A DNA stretch of 64,000 nt. Source: Pseudomonadota bacterium. Its GTDB lineage: Bacteria > Pseudomonadota > Alphaproteobacteria > Azospirillales > Azospirillaceae. Positions within the stretch are counted from its first letter, which is position 1, and the number at the start of each line of letters is the position of its first letter. Below, piece after piece: positions 8,209 through 16,435 of this stretch. Below the pieces are notes generated by a model, which ran no database searches, had not been told where the DNA came from, and worked only from the letters and a program-made list of their open reading frames with translations. The position numbers and the translations under genes are program-made. Location of the stretch: contig JAFAFA010000149.1 of NCBI GenBank assembly GCA_023423695.1, positions 1 to 64,000 on the forward strand. The letters run 5' to 3'.

Positions 8209-10044
8209 ATGGCCGAGACCAAGGCCCCCCCTCAGGCTTCCACCCCGGCTTCCCCCCAGGTGCCCGACGTCAAGCTGCCCGATCCGGTCGAGATGTCGCG
8301 GGCAATGACCCGCATCGCCGAGCAGAGCCAGCGGCTGGTGTCCGAGTTCCTCGCGCGGCAGGCGTCCGACGGCGCCGGCCCGAAGAGCCCGGATCCGATG
8401 GGCGTCGGCCATGCCTTCCTCGAGATGACCACCCGCATGATGGCCGACCCGGCCAAGCTGATGCAGGCGCAGATGTCGCTGTGGCAGGATTACCTGACCC
8501 TGTGGCAGCGCACCACCCAGCGCTTCTTCGGGCAGGAGACGCAGCCGGTCATCGCCCCCGCCAAGGACGACCGCCGCTTCAAGGACGCCGCCTGGGACGA
8601 GAACACGCTGTTCGACTTCATCAAGCAGTCCTATCTGCTGAGCGCCCGGTGGATGCAGTCGACCGTCAACCAGGTCGAGGGGCTGGACGACCACACCGCC
8701 AAGAAGGTCGATTTCTACACCCGCCAGTTCGTCGACGCGATGGCGCCCTCCAACTTCGTCATGACGAATCCGGAGGTCCTGCGCGCCACCATCGAGAGCG
8801 GCGGCGAGAATCTGGTCAAGGGCCTGGAGCATCTGCTGAAGGATCTGGAGCGCGGCAAGGGCGAGCTGCGCATCTCCATGACCGACTACGACGCCTTCCA
8901 GCTGGGCAAGAACATCGCGGTCACGCCGGGCAAGGTCGTCTTCCAGACCAGCCTGATGCAGCTGATCCAGTACACGCCGACCACGCCGGACGTGAACAAG
9001 CGGCCGCTGATGATCGTGCCGCCCTGGATCAACAAGTTCTACATCCTGGACCTGCGCGAGAAGAACAGCTTCATCAAGTGGGCGGTCGACCAGGGCCACA
9101 CCGTCTTCGTCCTGTCCTGGGTCAACCCGGACGAGACGCTGGCGGCCAAGGGCTTCGAGGACTACATGGTCGAGGGCCCGCTGGCGGCGCTCGACGCCAT
9201 CCAGAAGGCCACCGGCGAGCGCGACGTCAACGCCATCGGCTATTGCCTGGGCGGCACGCTGCTGGCCTCGACGCTGGCCTACATGGCGGCCAAGAAGGAC
9301 GACCGCATCAAGTCGGCCACCTTCTTCACCACCATGCTGGACTTCACCGAAGCCGGCGAGCTGTCGGTCTTCATCGACGAGGAGCAGCTGACCTTCATCG
9401 AAGGGCAGATGGCCGAGCAGGGCTATCTCGACGGCTCCAAGATGGCGACCACCTTCAACATGCTGCGCGCCAACGACCTGATCTGGTCGTTCGTGGTCAA
9501 CAACTACCTGCTGGGCAAGGACCCGTTCCCGTTCGACCTGCTGTACTGGAACGGTGACAGCACCCGCATGCCGGCGGCGATGCACAGCTTCTACCTGCGC
9601 AACATGTACCAGAAGAACATGCTGGCGCAGCCGGGGGCCGTGACGCTGAAGGGCGTTCCGATCGACCTGACCAAGGTCAAGGTCCCGGCACTGTTCCTGT
9701 CGGCCCGCGAGGATCACATCGCCCCGTGGAAGAGCACCTACAGCGGCGCCCAGCTGTTCAGCGGCCCGGTCAAGTTCGTGCTCGGCGCCTCCGGCCACAT
9801 CGCCGGCGTCGTCAACCCGCCGGCGGCCAACAAGTACTGCTACTGGACCAGCGACAAGCTGGCCAAGACCTCCGACGAGTGGCTGGAGAAGGCGACCCAG
9901 ACCCCCGGCTCCTGGTGGCCGGAATGGAACAAGTGGGTCGGCCAGTTCGCCGACGGCAAGGTCCCGGCCCGGCAGCCCGGCGACGGCGCCCTCCCCGTCC
10001 TGGAAGACGCCCCCGGCTCCTACGTCAAGGTCAAGAACGGGTAA
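8209..10044 (+). CDS. phaC: Class I poly(3-hydroxyalkanoate) synthase
   Basis: Polymerises short-chain (R)-3-hydroxyacyl-CoA, typically 3-hydroxybutyryl-CoA, into PHA granules. The protein is 611 residues, normal for class I. An N-terminal PhaC_N domain precedes an alpha/beta hydrolase core. The lipase-like box GYCLGG gives the catalytic Cys346, REDHIAPW gives Asp502 and GASGHIAG gives His530. The ATG at 8209 follows AGAAGAAGGA at proper spacing; an in-frame ATG at 8149 has no such support. No phaE, phaAB or phasin gene is adjacent. A strong terminator follows, so the gene is monocistronic. The depolymerase pair upstream at 0.9-3.0 kb gives a local link to PHB turnover. Confidence 0.96.
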   Translation: MAETKAPPQASTPASPQVPDVKLPDPVEMSRAMTRIAEQSQRLVSEFLARQASDGAGPKSPDPMGVGHAFLEMTTRMMADPAKLMQAQMSLWQDYLTLWQRTTQRFFGQETQPVIAPAKDDRRFKDAAWDENTLFDFIKQSYLLSARWMQSTVNQVEGLDDHTAKKVDFYTRQFVDAMAPSNFVMTNPEVLRATIESGGENLVKGLEHLLKDLERGKGELRISMTDYDAFQLGKNIAVTPGKVVFQTSLMQLIQYTPTTPDVNKRPLMIVPPWINKFYILDLREKNSFIKWAVDQGHTVFVLSWVNPDETLAAKGFEDYMVEGPLAALDAIQKATGERDVNAIGYCLGGTLLASTLAYMAAKKDDRIKSATFFTTMLDFTEAGELSVFIDEEQLTFIEGQMAEQGYLDGSKMATTFNMLRANDLIWSFVVNNYLLGKDPFPFDLLYWNGDSTRMPAAMHSFYLRNMYQKNMLAQPGAVTLKGVPIDLTKVKVPALFLSAREDHIAPWKSTYSGAQLFSGPVKFVLGASGHIAGVVNPPAANKYCYWTSDKLAKTSDEWLEKATQTPGSWWPEWNKWVGQFADGKVPARQPGDGALPVLEDAPGSYVKVKNG

Positions 10045-10070
10045 GCCAGAGCACCGGATAAAATCCGGCA

Positions 10071-10105
10071 AAAGCCCCTCTTCCCTCGTGGAAGAGGGGC
10101 TTTTT
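10071..10105 (+). terminator. Intrinsic terminator of phaC
   Basis: A perfect 14-bp stem (10071-10084 with 10090-10103) with a 5-base loop ends in T5 at 10101-10105, 26 bases after the phaC stop. Confidence 0.92.
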
Positions 10106-10275
10106 CTTTGTCTGCAGCATCAGCAGGGCAGTCAATTGACCCGGATCAAGGAAAGATCGCCGATAGACGCGTCATGGTTAACAGACACTTTCGGCATGAC
10201 GGGCCTTGGATGCCCTCACCCGCCGGCGAACAGGGATGCCGAAGACAGCAGGATACGATACTGGACAGTTGGGAC

Positions 10276-11985
10276 ATGAGCTTGATTTTCTCGCCTGATT
10301 CTTTTCTCGGCGCACGATCGACACAACGGAACATCAGCTCCCACCTTCTCGGGGTCGTGGTCACCGCCTTGGTTTCAATGGCGCTGATCGCCGTCGGTCT
10401 GATCACCTACACCATCTCCGCGCAGCGCGAGTTCGCCGAAAGCGAAATGTCGATGACCGCCCGCGCCCTGTCGGTCGCACTCGACCAGCAACTGCTCGTC
10501 ACCAGGGCGGCGCTCGCGAGCATCGGCGCGGCCGTGACCGAAGGCGGCGATCCGGAACAGCTCCGCCGCATCGCTCGGACCGTTCAGGCGATGCATCCCA
10601 ACTGGTCGGCCGTAAGCCTGCACGATGCCGACGGCACCACGCTGTTCACCACCGCGGTTCCCTATGGCATCCCGGCGCCCAAACTCGCCGATGTCTCCTC
10701 GCAGATCGCAGAGGTGATCGGCAGCGGACATCCCCAAGTCACCGGCCTGATGTATGATCCGGTCTCCAAGACCCCCGTCGCGGCAGTCCTGGTGCCGGTC
10801 CAATCCGGGGACGGCCACCGCTTCGCGCTGGTGGCGGAGGTCGCGGCATCCAAATGGGAAGACCTGCTGCGCAACCAGCAGATCCCTCCAGGCTGGGTTG
10901 CCGGCATCGTCGACCGGACCGGCGTCGTCATCGCCCGGACCCGTGCCAGCGAGCGCTATGTCGGCCGGACGGTTCGGGACTGGATGAGGGAAGCGATCCA
11001 ATCGGCGCCCGAGGGGCGGGCGGAAGGCCCCGCCCTGGAGGGAGAGCTTCTGTCCCTCGCCTTCTCGCGCTCTGCGGTATCCGGCTGGACGGTGACCTTG
11101 GCGGCACCAGTCGCCTTCTTCGAGGAGCCGCTGCGCCGGTCGCTGTGGACGAGCATGGCGATCTGCAGCCTCGCTCTCGGTGCCGCGTCGCTGCTGGTCC
11201 TGCGCTATGCCCGCCGGCTGTCCCGCTCCGTCGTCGGACTGGCGCGGATGGCGGACGCGATGCAGACGCCGGGCGCCACACTGCCGCCGCCGCCTCCCGC
11301 CGACATGGAGGAATTGACGTCCGTCTACGACAGCATGAGGCAGGCGACCGACCAACTGCGCAAAGCGGACGAGCAGCGGATGACCGCGATGCGCGAGCTT
11401 CAGCATCGGGTGAAGAACGATCTGCAGGCGATCATGGCCCTGCTCGCGCTGGAAGGCCGGCAGAGCAAGAACGACGAGACCCAACGCATCCTGAAGGAAC
11501 TGGAAGGCCGCATCGAAGCGCTCCGGCTCGTCCACAGCCGGCTGTACGAGGCCAAGCTGATCGGCCGGATCGAACTGGGCGGGTATCTGCGCGAGCTGTG
11601 CGCGAACTCCGTCGCCCTTTATGGACGCGGCCATGACGGCGGCATCCGCTTCGAAGCGGCGGTCGGCGAGGTCCATGTCGGCCACGACACCGCCGTTTCG
11701 CTCGGCCTGATCGCCAACGAGTTCATCACCAACAGCGCCAAGCATGCCTTCCCCGGCCGGGCCGGGACCATCAGCCTCGACCTTGCCGTGCCGGAACCGG
11801 GACAGGTCCGCCTGCGGCTGTCCGATGACGGTGTCGGGCTGGCGCCGAACCGGACCCGATCGTCCGGCATGAGGCTGATCTCGATGCTTGCCGGACAGGT
11901 CGGGGCGACGCCGGATTGGGGCGGCGACGGCGGCACCTCCCTGCGGCTGTCGTTCCGGGTCGAGGAGGAACCGGCGGCGGCGTGA
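10276..11985 (+). CDS. Membrane sensor histidine kinase, HisKA_2 family
   Basis: A 569-residue inner-membrane sensor. Transmembrane helix 1 is near residues 22-45 and helix 2 near 290-312, enclosing a periplasmic sensory region of about 240 residues that looks Cache-like. A HAMP-like linker and a short coiled coil follow. The HisKA_2 motif LQHRVKNDLQ carries the phospho-accepting His377. The ATPase domain has an N box (ANEFITNSAKHAF), a DDGVGL G1 box and a later glycine-bearing segment (SSGMRLI). Kinases of this family often act with EcfG-type general stress systems or single-domain regulators; no partner regulator is adjacent, so it is an orphan. The ATG at 10276 leads directly into a normal membrane-protein start; the ribosome site is weak. 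Confidence 0.88.
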   Translation: MSLIFSPDSFLGARSTQRNISSHLLGVVVTALVSMALIAVGLITYTISAQREFAESEMSMTARALSVALDQQLLVTRAALASIGAAVTEGGDPEQLRRIARTVQAMHPNWSAVSLHDADGTTLFTTAVPYGIPAPKLADVSSQIAEVIGSGHPQVTGLMYDPVSKTPVAAVLVPVQSGDGHRFALVAEVAASKWEDLLRNQQIPPGWVAGIVDRTGVVIARTRASERYVGRTVRDWMREAIQSAPEGRAEGPALEGELLSLAFSRSAVSGWTVTLAAPVAFFEEPLRRSLWTSMAICSLALGAASLLVLRYARRLSRSVVGLARMADAMQTPGATLPPPPPADMEELTSVYDSMRQATDQLRKADEQRMTAMRELQHRVKNDLQAIMALLALEGRQSKNDETQRILKELEGRIEALRLVHSRLYEAKLIGRIELGGYLRELCANSVALYGRGHDGGIRFEAAVGEVHVGHDTAVSLGLIANEFITNSAKHAFPGRAGTISLDLAVPEPGQVRLRLSDDGVGLAPNRTRSSGMRLISMLAGQVGATPDWGGDGGTSLRLSFRVEEEPAAA

Positions 11986-12133
11986 TGTCGGCCCTTGCCG
12001 CCGCTTCGCAGCGGGGGTTTTCCTTTCCGGTCCAATCCGATAGTGTTACGCACGCGCACGTTAAGGGTTTGTTTGCCCTTTTCACGCCACCTAAGGCCTG
12101 CGCACATTCGCACGCCCCGGGGATCCGCCGTCC

Positions 12134-14179
12134 ATGCCTTCCGACGCCCAGACTGGAACGATGGGAACCGCCGCGGCAGCGATGGGCAATGCCGAACCCG
12201 TCAAGCTCGCCGAACGCTACGAAATCCAGCCCGGCGCGCCGATCCCCCTGCTGAATGCCGTCGGCGGCAACGCCTTCACTGCCAAGGCGTTGCGCGAGAA
12301 GCGGATCGAGCCCTTCGCGATCATCTGCCACGCCGCGATGCTGCCGCGGATGGACATCTGCTCCACCGTCGGCAGCCTCGACAACGCCACCCACATGCGT
12401 CTGCTCGACTGGGGGCTGGTGGACTGGCCGCAGGACCGCGGGCGCCGCTATTGCCTGGTGTTCGAACGACCGGGCGGCAGGCGGCTGATGGGGTCGCTGA
12501 CCGACACGCTGGACCCGATGCCGGAAGACCAGCTGACCCGGCAGATCATCCACCCGCTGGTGTCGGCGCTGAAGGAGCTGTCGAGCCGCGGCGTGATTCA
12601 CGGCGCGATCCGCCCGACCAACCTGTTCTACCGTGATCTCGCGTCCGGCGGGCTGATGCTGGGCGACTGCGTGTCGACGCAGCCCGGATACGGCCAGCCG
12701 GTGCTGCTGGAGACGATCGAGCGCGGCATGGCCAACCCGGCCGGCCGCGGCACCGGCACCATCGCCGATGACCTCTATTCGCTGGGCGTCACCCTGCTGA
12801 TCCTGGCGCTGGGCCGCAACCCGCTGGCCGGGCTGGACGACGACGCCGTGCTGCAGGCGAAGATGGAGCGCGGATCCTACCCGGCCCTGGTCCAGCAGCT
12901 TCGGCTGCCGCTGGCGATCAACGAGGTGGTCCGCGGCCTGCTGGTGGACGACCCGAAGCAGCGCTGGACCCTGAACGACCTCGATTTGTGGGTGGCCGGC
13001 CGCCGCCTCAGCCCGAAACAGCCGCAGATCTCCCGCCGCGCCGCCCGGCCGCTTGAATTCCAGGGATCTGAGTACTGGCACTGCCGCACGCTGGCCCGCG
13101 CCTTCGCCCGCCATGCCCCGGCCGCCGCCAGCGTCATCGAAAGCGGGGAGCTGGACAAGTGGCTGCGCCGGTCGATGGGCGACGAGGTGCGGGCCGAGGC
13201 GGTCGGCAACGCCATCCAGACCGCCTCCAGCGGCAAGGGCGGCAGCCAGGGCGACCGGCTGGTGGCGCGCGTCTGCATCGCACTAGACCCCACCGCCCCC
13301 ATCCGCTACCGCGGCCGGGCGATGATGCCGGACGGCATCGCCACCATGCTGGCCGACGCCTTCATGCGCGGCGAATCCCCCCAGGCGGTGGCGGAGGTGA
13401 TCGCCAACCAGCTGCCGATGTTCTGGGTCAACGTCCAGTCCGACTTCAAGCCGGAATTCGTGCCGCTGGTGCAGACCTTCGACCAGCTGCGCGGCTTCCT
13501 CGACCGCTCCTCCCACGGGCTGGGGGTGGAGCGCGTGCTGTACGAGATGAACCCGACCATGCCCTGCATGAGCGCCCTGGTCGCCAAGCAACTGCCGACG
13601 ACACCAGCGGAACTGCTGCGGGCGCTGGACTGGATCGCCGCCGGCGGGGAACGGCACAAGGACCCCATCGACCGCCAGATCGCCGCTTTCCTCGGCGCCC
13701 GCAACAAGCGTGGCGACGAGTTGCTGTTCACCCAGCTCGGCAGCGGGGTGGAGCCGATGCGGCGGGTCATCGCCATGCTGACCATCCTGTCCGACATCCA
13801 GGCCCGCACCGGGGTGGACGGGCTGACGCATCTGGCCTCCTGGGTGGTGGCGCTGCTCGACCCTGCCTTCCGCCGCTTCCACAACCGGCCGCAGCAGCAG
13901 GAGGTGCGCAAGATGGCCGACGCCGCCGCGCATAACGGCCGGCTGACCGAGTTGCTGAAGGTGGTCGACGACCCCGAAGCGTTGCGCCGCGACCGGCTGG
14001 AATTCGAGGCGGCGCAGATCGCCTATCGCGAGGCGGATGCGGAGATGGACAAGATCCGCCACACCATCGCCGACCGCAACTCCATCATCGAAACCTCCGG
14101 CCGACAGGTTGCCGCCATCGTGTCCAGCCTGCTGTCGACCGTGCTTGTCGCCGGCATCATCCTGCTCTTCGCCTTCTGA
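12134..14179 (+). CDS. Tail-anchored protein-kinase-like protein, probable pseudokinase
   Basis: A 681-residue protein whose first 270 or so residues look like a Ser/Thr kinase fold. GVIHGAIRPTN (154-163) aligns with the HRDxKxxN catalytic loop but has Ala158 for the catalytic Asp and Arg160 for the Lys. The DFG region reads D-C-V (178-180). DDLYSLGV fits the F-helix. No ATP-binding VAIK-type lysine is visible. The remaining 400 residues are alpha-helical and unassigned. The protein ends in one hydrophobic helix (about 659-680), so it is probably tail-anchored in the inner membrane with the fold in the cytoplasm. A small membrane protein follows 21 bases later, suggesting a functional pair. 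Confidence 0.75.
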   Translation: MPSDAQTGTMGTAAAAMGNAEPVKLAERYEIQPGAPIPLLNAVGGNAFTAKALREKRIEPFAIICHAAMLPRMDICSTVGSLDNATHMRLLDWGLVDWPQDRGRRYCLVFERPGGRRLMGSLTDTLDPMPEDQLTRQIIHPLVSALKELSSRGVIHGAIRPTNLFYRDLASGGLMLGDCVSTQPGYGQPVLLETIERGMANPAGRGTGTIADDLYSLGVTLLILALGRNPLAGLDDDAVLQAKMERGSYPALVQQLRLPLAINEVVRGLLVDDPKQRWTLNDLDLWVAGRRLSPKQPQISRRAARPLEFQGSEYWHCRTLARAFARHAPAAASVIESGELDKWLRRSMGDEVRAEAVGNAIQTASSGKGGSQGDRLVARVCIALDPTAPIRYRGRAMMPDGIATMLADAFMRGESPQAVAEVIANQLPMFWVNVQSDFKPEFVPLVQTFDQLRGFLDRSSHGLGVERVLYEMNPTMPCMSALVAKQLPTTPAELLRALDWIAAGGERHKDPIDRQIAAFLGARNKRGDELLFTQLGSGVEPMRRVIAMLTILSDIQARTGVDGLTHLASWVVALLDPAFRRFHNRPQQQEVRKMADAAAHNGRLTELLKVVDDPEALRRDRLEFEAAQIAYREADAEMDKIRHTIADRNSIIETSGRQVAAIVSSLLSTVLVAGIILLFAF

Positions 14180-14200
14180 CCGGACAACGGGGGGATCGCC

Positions 14201-14692
14201 ATGGCGCGCAAGAAAAAAAAGAAGGGCAGCGCCCTCACGCTGATCCTGCTGATCATCCCGGCGGCACTGATCGTGCATCCGACCACCATCCTGTTCGGCA
14301 TCGGCATGATCCCGACCATCGTCGCCTATGTCGTCGACCGCGATCCCGATAAATCGGCGCCGATCACCGTCGGCGGGCTGAACTTCTGCGGCTGCATGCC
14401 CTTCGCCATCGATCTGTGGAAGCACCAGCACACCATCGGCGGCGTCGCAAAGATTTTGGCCGACCCGCTGGCGTGGCTGGTGATGTACAGCGCCGCCGCC
14501 GTCGGCTGGGGCCTCTATTACGGCATCCCGCCGCTGGTCGCCGGCATGGAGGTCACCCGCGCCGAAAAGCGCGTGGAGGTGCTGAAGCAGAAGAAGGTGG
14601 CGCTGGTCCAGGAATGGGGGCCGGACGTCGCCGGCGATTACTTCGACGAGGCCGGCGGCCTGGAGCCGGGCGCCGAAATGGAAGGCGCCTGA
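14201..14692 (+). CDS. Small membrane protein paired with the pseudokinase
   Basis: A 163-residue protein of unknown family. It begins with a strongly basic MARKKKKKG, then hydrophobic stretches at about residues 11-28 and 29-46 and another at about 85-108, so two or three membrane helices are likely. The last 55 residues form a charged, probably coiled segment (TRAEKRVEVLKQKKVALVQ) and an acidic tail. Cysteines sit in a NFCGCMPF motif in the middle. The ribosome site GGGGGA is well placed. The close spacing to the preceding gene suggests one operon and a membrane complex with the tail-anchored pseudokinase. Confidence 0.75.
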   Translation: MARKKKKKGSALTLILLIIPAALIVHPTTILFGIGMIPTIVAYVVDRDPDKSAPITVGGLNFCGCMPFAIDLWKHQHTIGGVAKILADPLAWLVMYSAAAVGWGLYYGIPPLVAGMEVTRAEKRVEVLKQKKVALVQEWGPDVAGDYFDEAGGLEPGAEMEGA

Positions 14693-14789
14693 CGGATCCC
14701 GCCCCCTCGCGACAGGCCTCACTTGCAACCGACCCCGGCGGCGGGGCATGATCGGCGGCACGGACCGCGGGGTCGGCCGAGGGGTCGGG

Positions 14790-14981
14790 ATGTTCAGCGT
14801 CAGCCAGGATGAAGCCGCCGCCATTCAGAAGGCGTTTCACGAAAGCGGCGAATGGGCGGCGGTCGTCGAGTTGCGGCGGCATTTCCCCATTCAGGACAAT
14901 GTGAACGCCCTGAACGCCGTACGGGCCATCGTCAGATGGGCCCGGCCGCCGCATGCGGCTCCCGCCGATACCCCCGTCTGA
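14790..14981 (+). CDS. Small hypothetical protein, 63 residues
   Basis: A short helical protein (MFSVSQDEAAAIQKAF...) with no membrane segment or cysteine. The ATG at 14790 follows GAGGGGT at good spacing; an in-frame ATG at 14748 would add 14 glycine-rich residues. It ends 6 bases before the stop of the converging beta-lactamase gene. I recognise no family. The amino-acid composition looks like real protein rather than a shadow frame. Confidence 0.5.
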   Translation: MFSVSQDEAAAIQKAFHESGEWAAVVELRRHFPIQDNVNALNAVRAIVRWARPPHAAPADTPV

Positions 14982-14987
14982 GCTGCG

Positions 14988-15875
14988 TCAGCCGACGACG
15001 CCGGCCACCGCCCGCGCCACCTCGGCGTGGATGGAATCGTGCTGCTTGAAATCCTTCGCCGTCTGGGTCAGGTAGCTGGCGACCAGCAGCGGCGGGCCGT
15101 TCTCCAGCCAGAGGATGGCGATGTCGTTGGCGGTGCCGTTGGTGCCCGTTCCGGTCTTGTCGCCGACGCGCCAGCCGGCCGGCAGCCCGGCGCGCAGCCG
15201 CTTGTCGCCGGTCTTGTTGGCGATCATCCAATCGGCCAGCTGCCGGCGGGAGTCCGGACGCAGCACGTCGCCGACCAGCAGCCGTTCCATGCTGCGCACC
15301 ATGGCGGCGGGCGTGGTGGTGTCGCGCGGATCGCCGGGGATGGCGGTGTTCAGCGACGGCTCGTTGCGGTCCAGGCGGGTGGTCTTGTCGCCGATGCCCC
15401 GCAGGAAGGCGGTGAGGCCGGCCGGGTCGCCGACACCCGGCAGCAGCAGGTTGGCCGCCACATTGTCGCTGAGCGTCATCGTCGCCTCGCACAGCTCCGC
15501 CACCGTCGGCGGCGTGCCGTTCAGCCGTTTTTCCGCGAAGGGCGCATAAGGCACCAGATCGGCCTGCGTCACCGGGATTCGCCGGTCCAGCCGTTCCTTA
15601 CCCTGGTCCACCGCCTTCAATACGGCGGCAGCCAATAGAAATTTGAAGGTGCTGCACATCGGGAACCGCTCGTCCACGCGCCAGCCCTGCAGCCGGCCCG
15701 TTCTGGTGTCGAGCATCGCGACGCCCAGCCGTCCGCCGGTCCTTCCCTCCAGCGCCTCCAAGCGCTCCGCCAGCCCATCGGCCACGGAGGGCTTGTTTTT
15801 CGCCGCCTGTGCCGCGGTTGTCGAAAGCAGCAGCGCCCCACCCGTCGCCACCAGGAAACTCCGTCTTCCGATCAT
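14988..15875 (-). CDS. Class A beta-lactamase, predicted Tat substrate
   Basis: A 295-residue serine beta-lactamase that would hydrolyse beta-lactams in the periplasm. All class A motifs are present: S-T-F-K at 75-78 (nucleophile Ser75), S-D-N at 136-138, the omega-loop E-P-S-L-N with Glu172, and K-T-G at 240-242. The N terminus MIGRRSFLVATGG is a twin-arginine type signal followed by a cleavable hydrophobic stretch ending AAQAA. A cysteine directly precedes the nucleophile, as in several carbapenem-active enzymes, but the position of their partner cysteine after KTG is glycine. GGAGG lies just upstream of the ATG at 15875. There is no AmpR-type regulator or mobile element next to it, so it looks like an intrinsic gene. 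Confidence 0.93.
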   Translation of the reverse strand: MIGRRSFLVATGGALLLSTTAAQAAKNKPSVADGLAERLEALEGRTGGRLGVAMLDTRTGRLQGWRVDERFPMCSTFKFLLAAAVLKAVDQGKERLDRRIPVTQADLVPYAPFAEKRLNGTPPTVAELCEATMTLSDNVAANLLLPGVGDPAGLTAFLRGIGDKTTRLDRNEPSLNTAIPGDPRDTTTPAAMVRSMERLLVGDVLRPDSRRQLADWMIANKTGDKRLRAGLPAGWRVGDKTGTGTNGTANDIAILWLENGPPLLVASYLTQTAKDFKQHDSIHAEVARAVAGVVG

Positions 15876-16050
15876 TGCGACCTCCATCCTTGCCGTTGCG
15901 ATGGCCGGACGATAGAAACCCGGCGCCACGCGAACAAACGAGGTTTCCTCGCGGAAGCCACAAAGAAAACTAATGACGGAAGATCTTCCCCGGTCCGCCG
16001 CCGCCATGGCACCCTATGGTCCGCCAGCCTTGGGCGAAGGGAGCAGGCGG

Positions 16051-16287
16051 ATGCCGTTGCGTCAGGACATGGAGACCGGCCGGTTCGAGGCGCGGGCCGA
16101 GGATGGCACCGTCCATACGCTCGTCGAGGTCACCAGCTACATCCAGATGGTCACCTTCCGTGGCCCCGCCGGCTGGGTGCCAGAAGGGAAGAGCTATCGC
16201 CTGGACGGCGGCGAGGTGGTGGAGGAGACGGCGGACGGCGGATTTCGCATCGCCGCGACGGGGCTGGTCCTGCGGCGGATCGGCTGA
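16051..16287 (+). CDS. Small hypothetical protein, 78 residues
   Basis: A soluble small protein, mostly beta by appearance (TVHTLVEVTSYIQMVTFRG, then KSYRLDGGEVVEET). I recognise no family or motif. The ATG at 16051 follows GGGAGCAGG; an in-frame ATG at 15973 would add 26 residues. It is divergent from the beta-lactamase and 148 bases upstream of the ABC-F gene. Confidence 0.55.
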   Translation: MPLRQDMETGRFEARAEDGTVHTLVEVTSYIQMVTFRGPAGWVPEGKSYRLDGGEVVEETADGGFRIAATGLVLRRIG

Positions 16288-16435
16288 GGACCGGCGGCTC
16301 CGCTCCGCGGCCCGGCCATGGCCGCACCCGGATGCGGCCGTCCTCCCGGCATCAGAAATCCGGCGATCAGGACTCTGCCCCGCCGGGCATCCTGTGGCAT
16401 AAGGGGCCAACCACGCCACGGGATTTCAGCCGGAC

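Noticed and set aside
7984..10071. 695-codon minus-strand frame opposite phaC
   Set aside because: It is the mirror frame of a textbook PHA synthase with intact catalytic residues. The translated sequence is repetitive in Leu/Val/Gly/His and resembles no protein.
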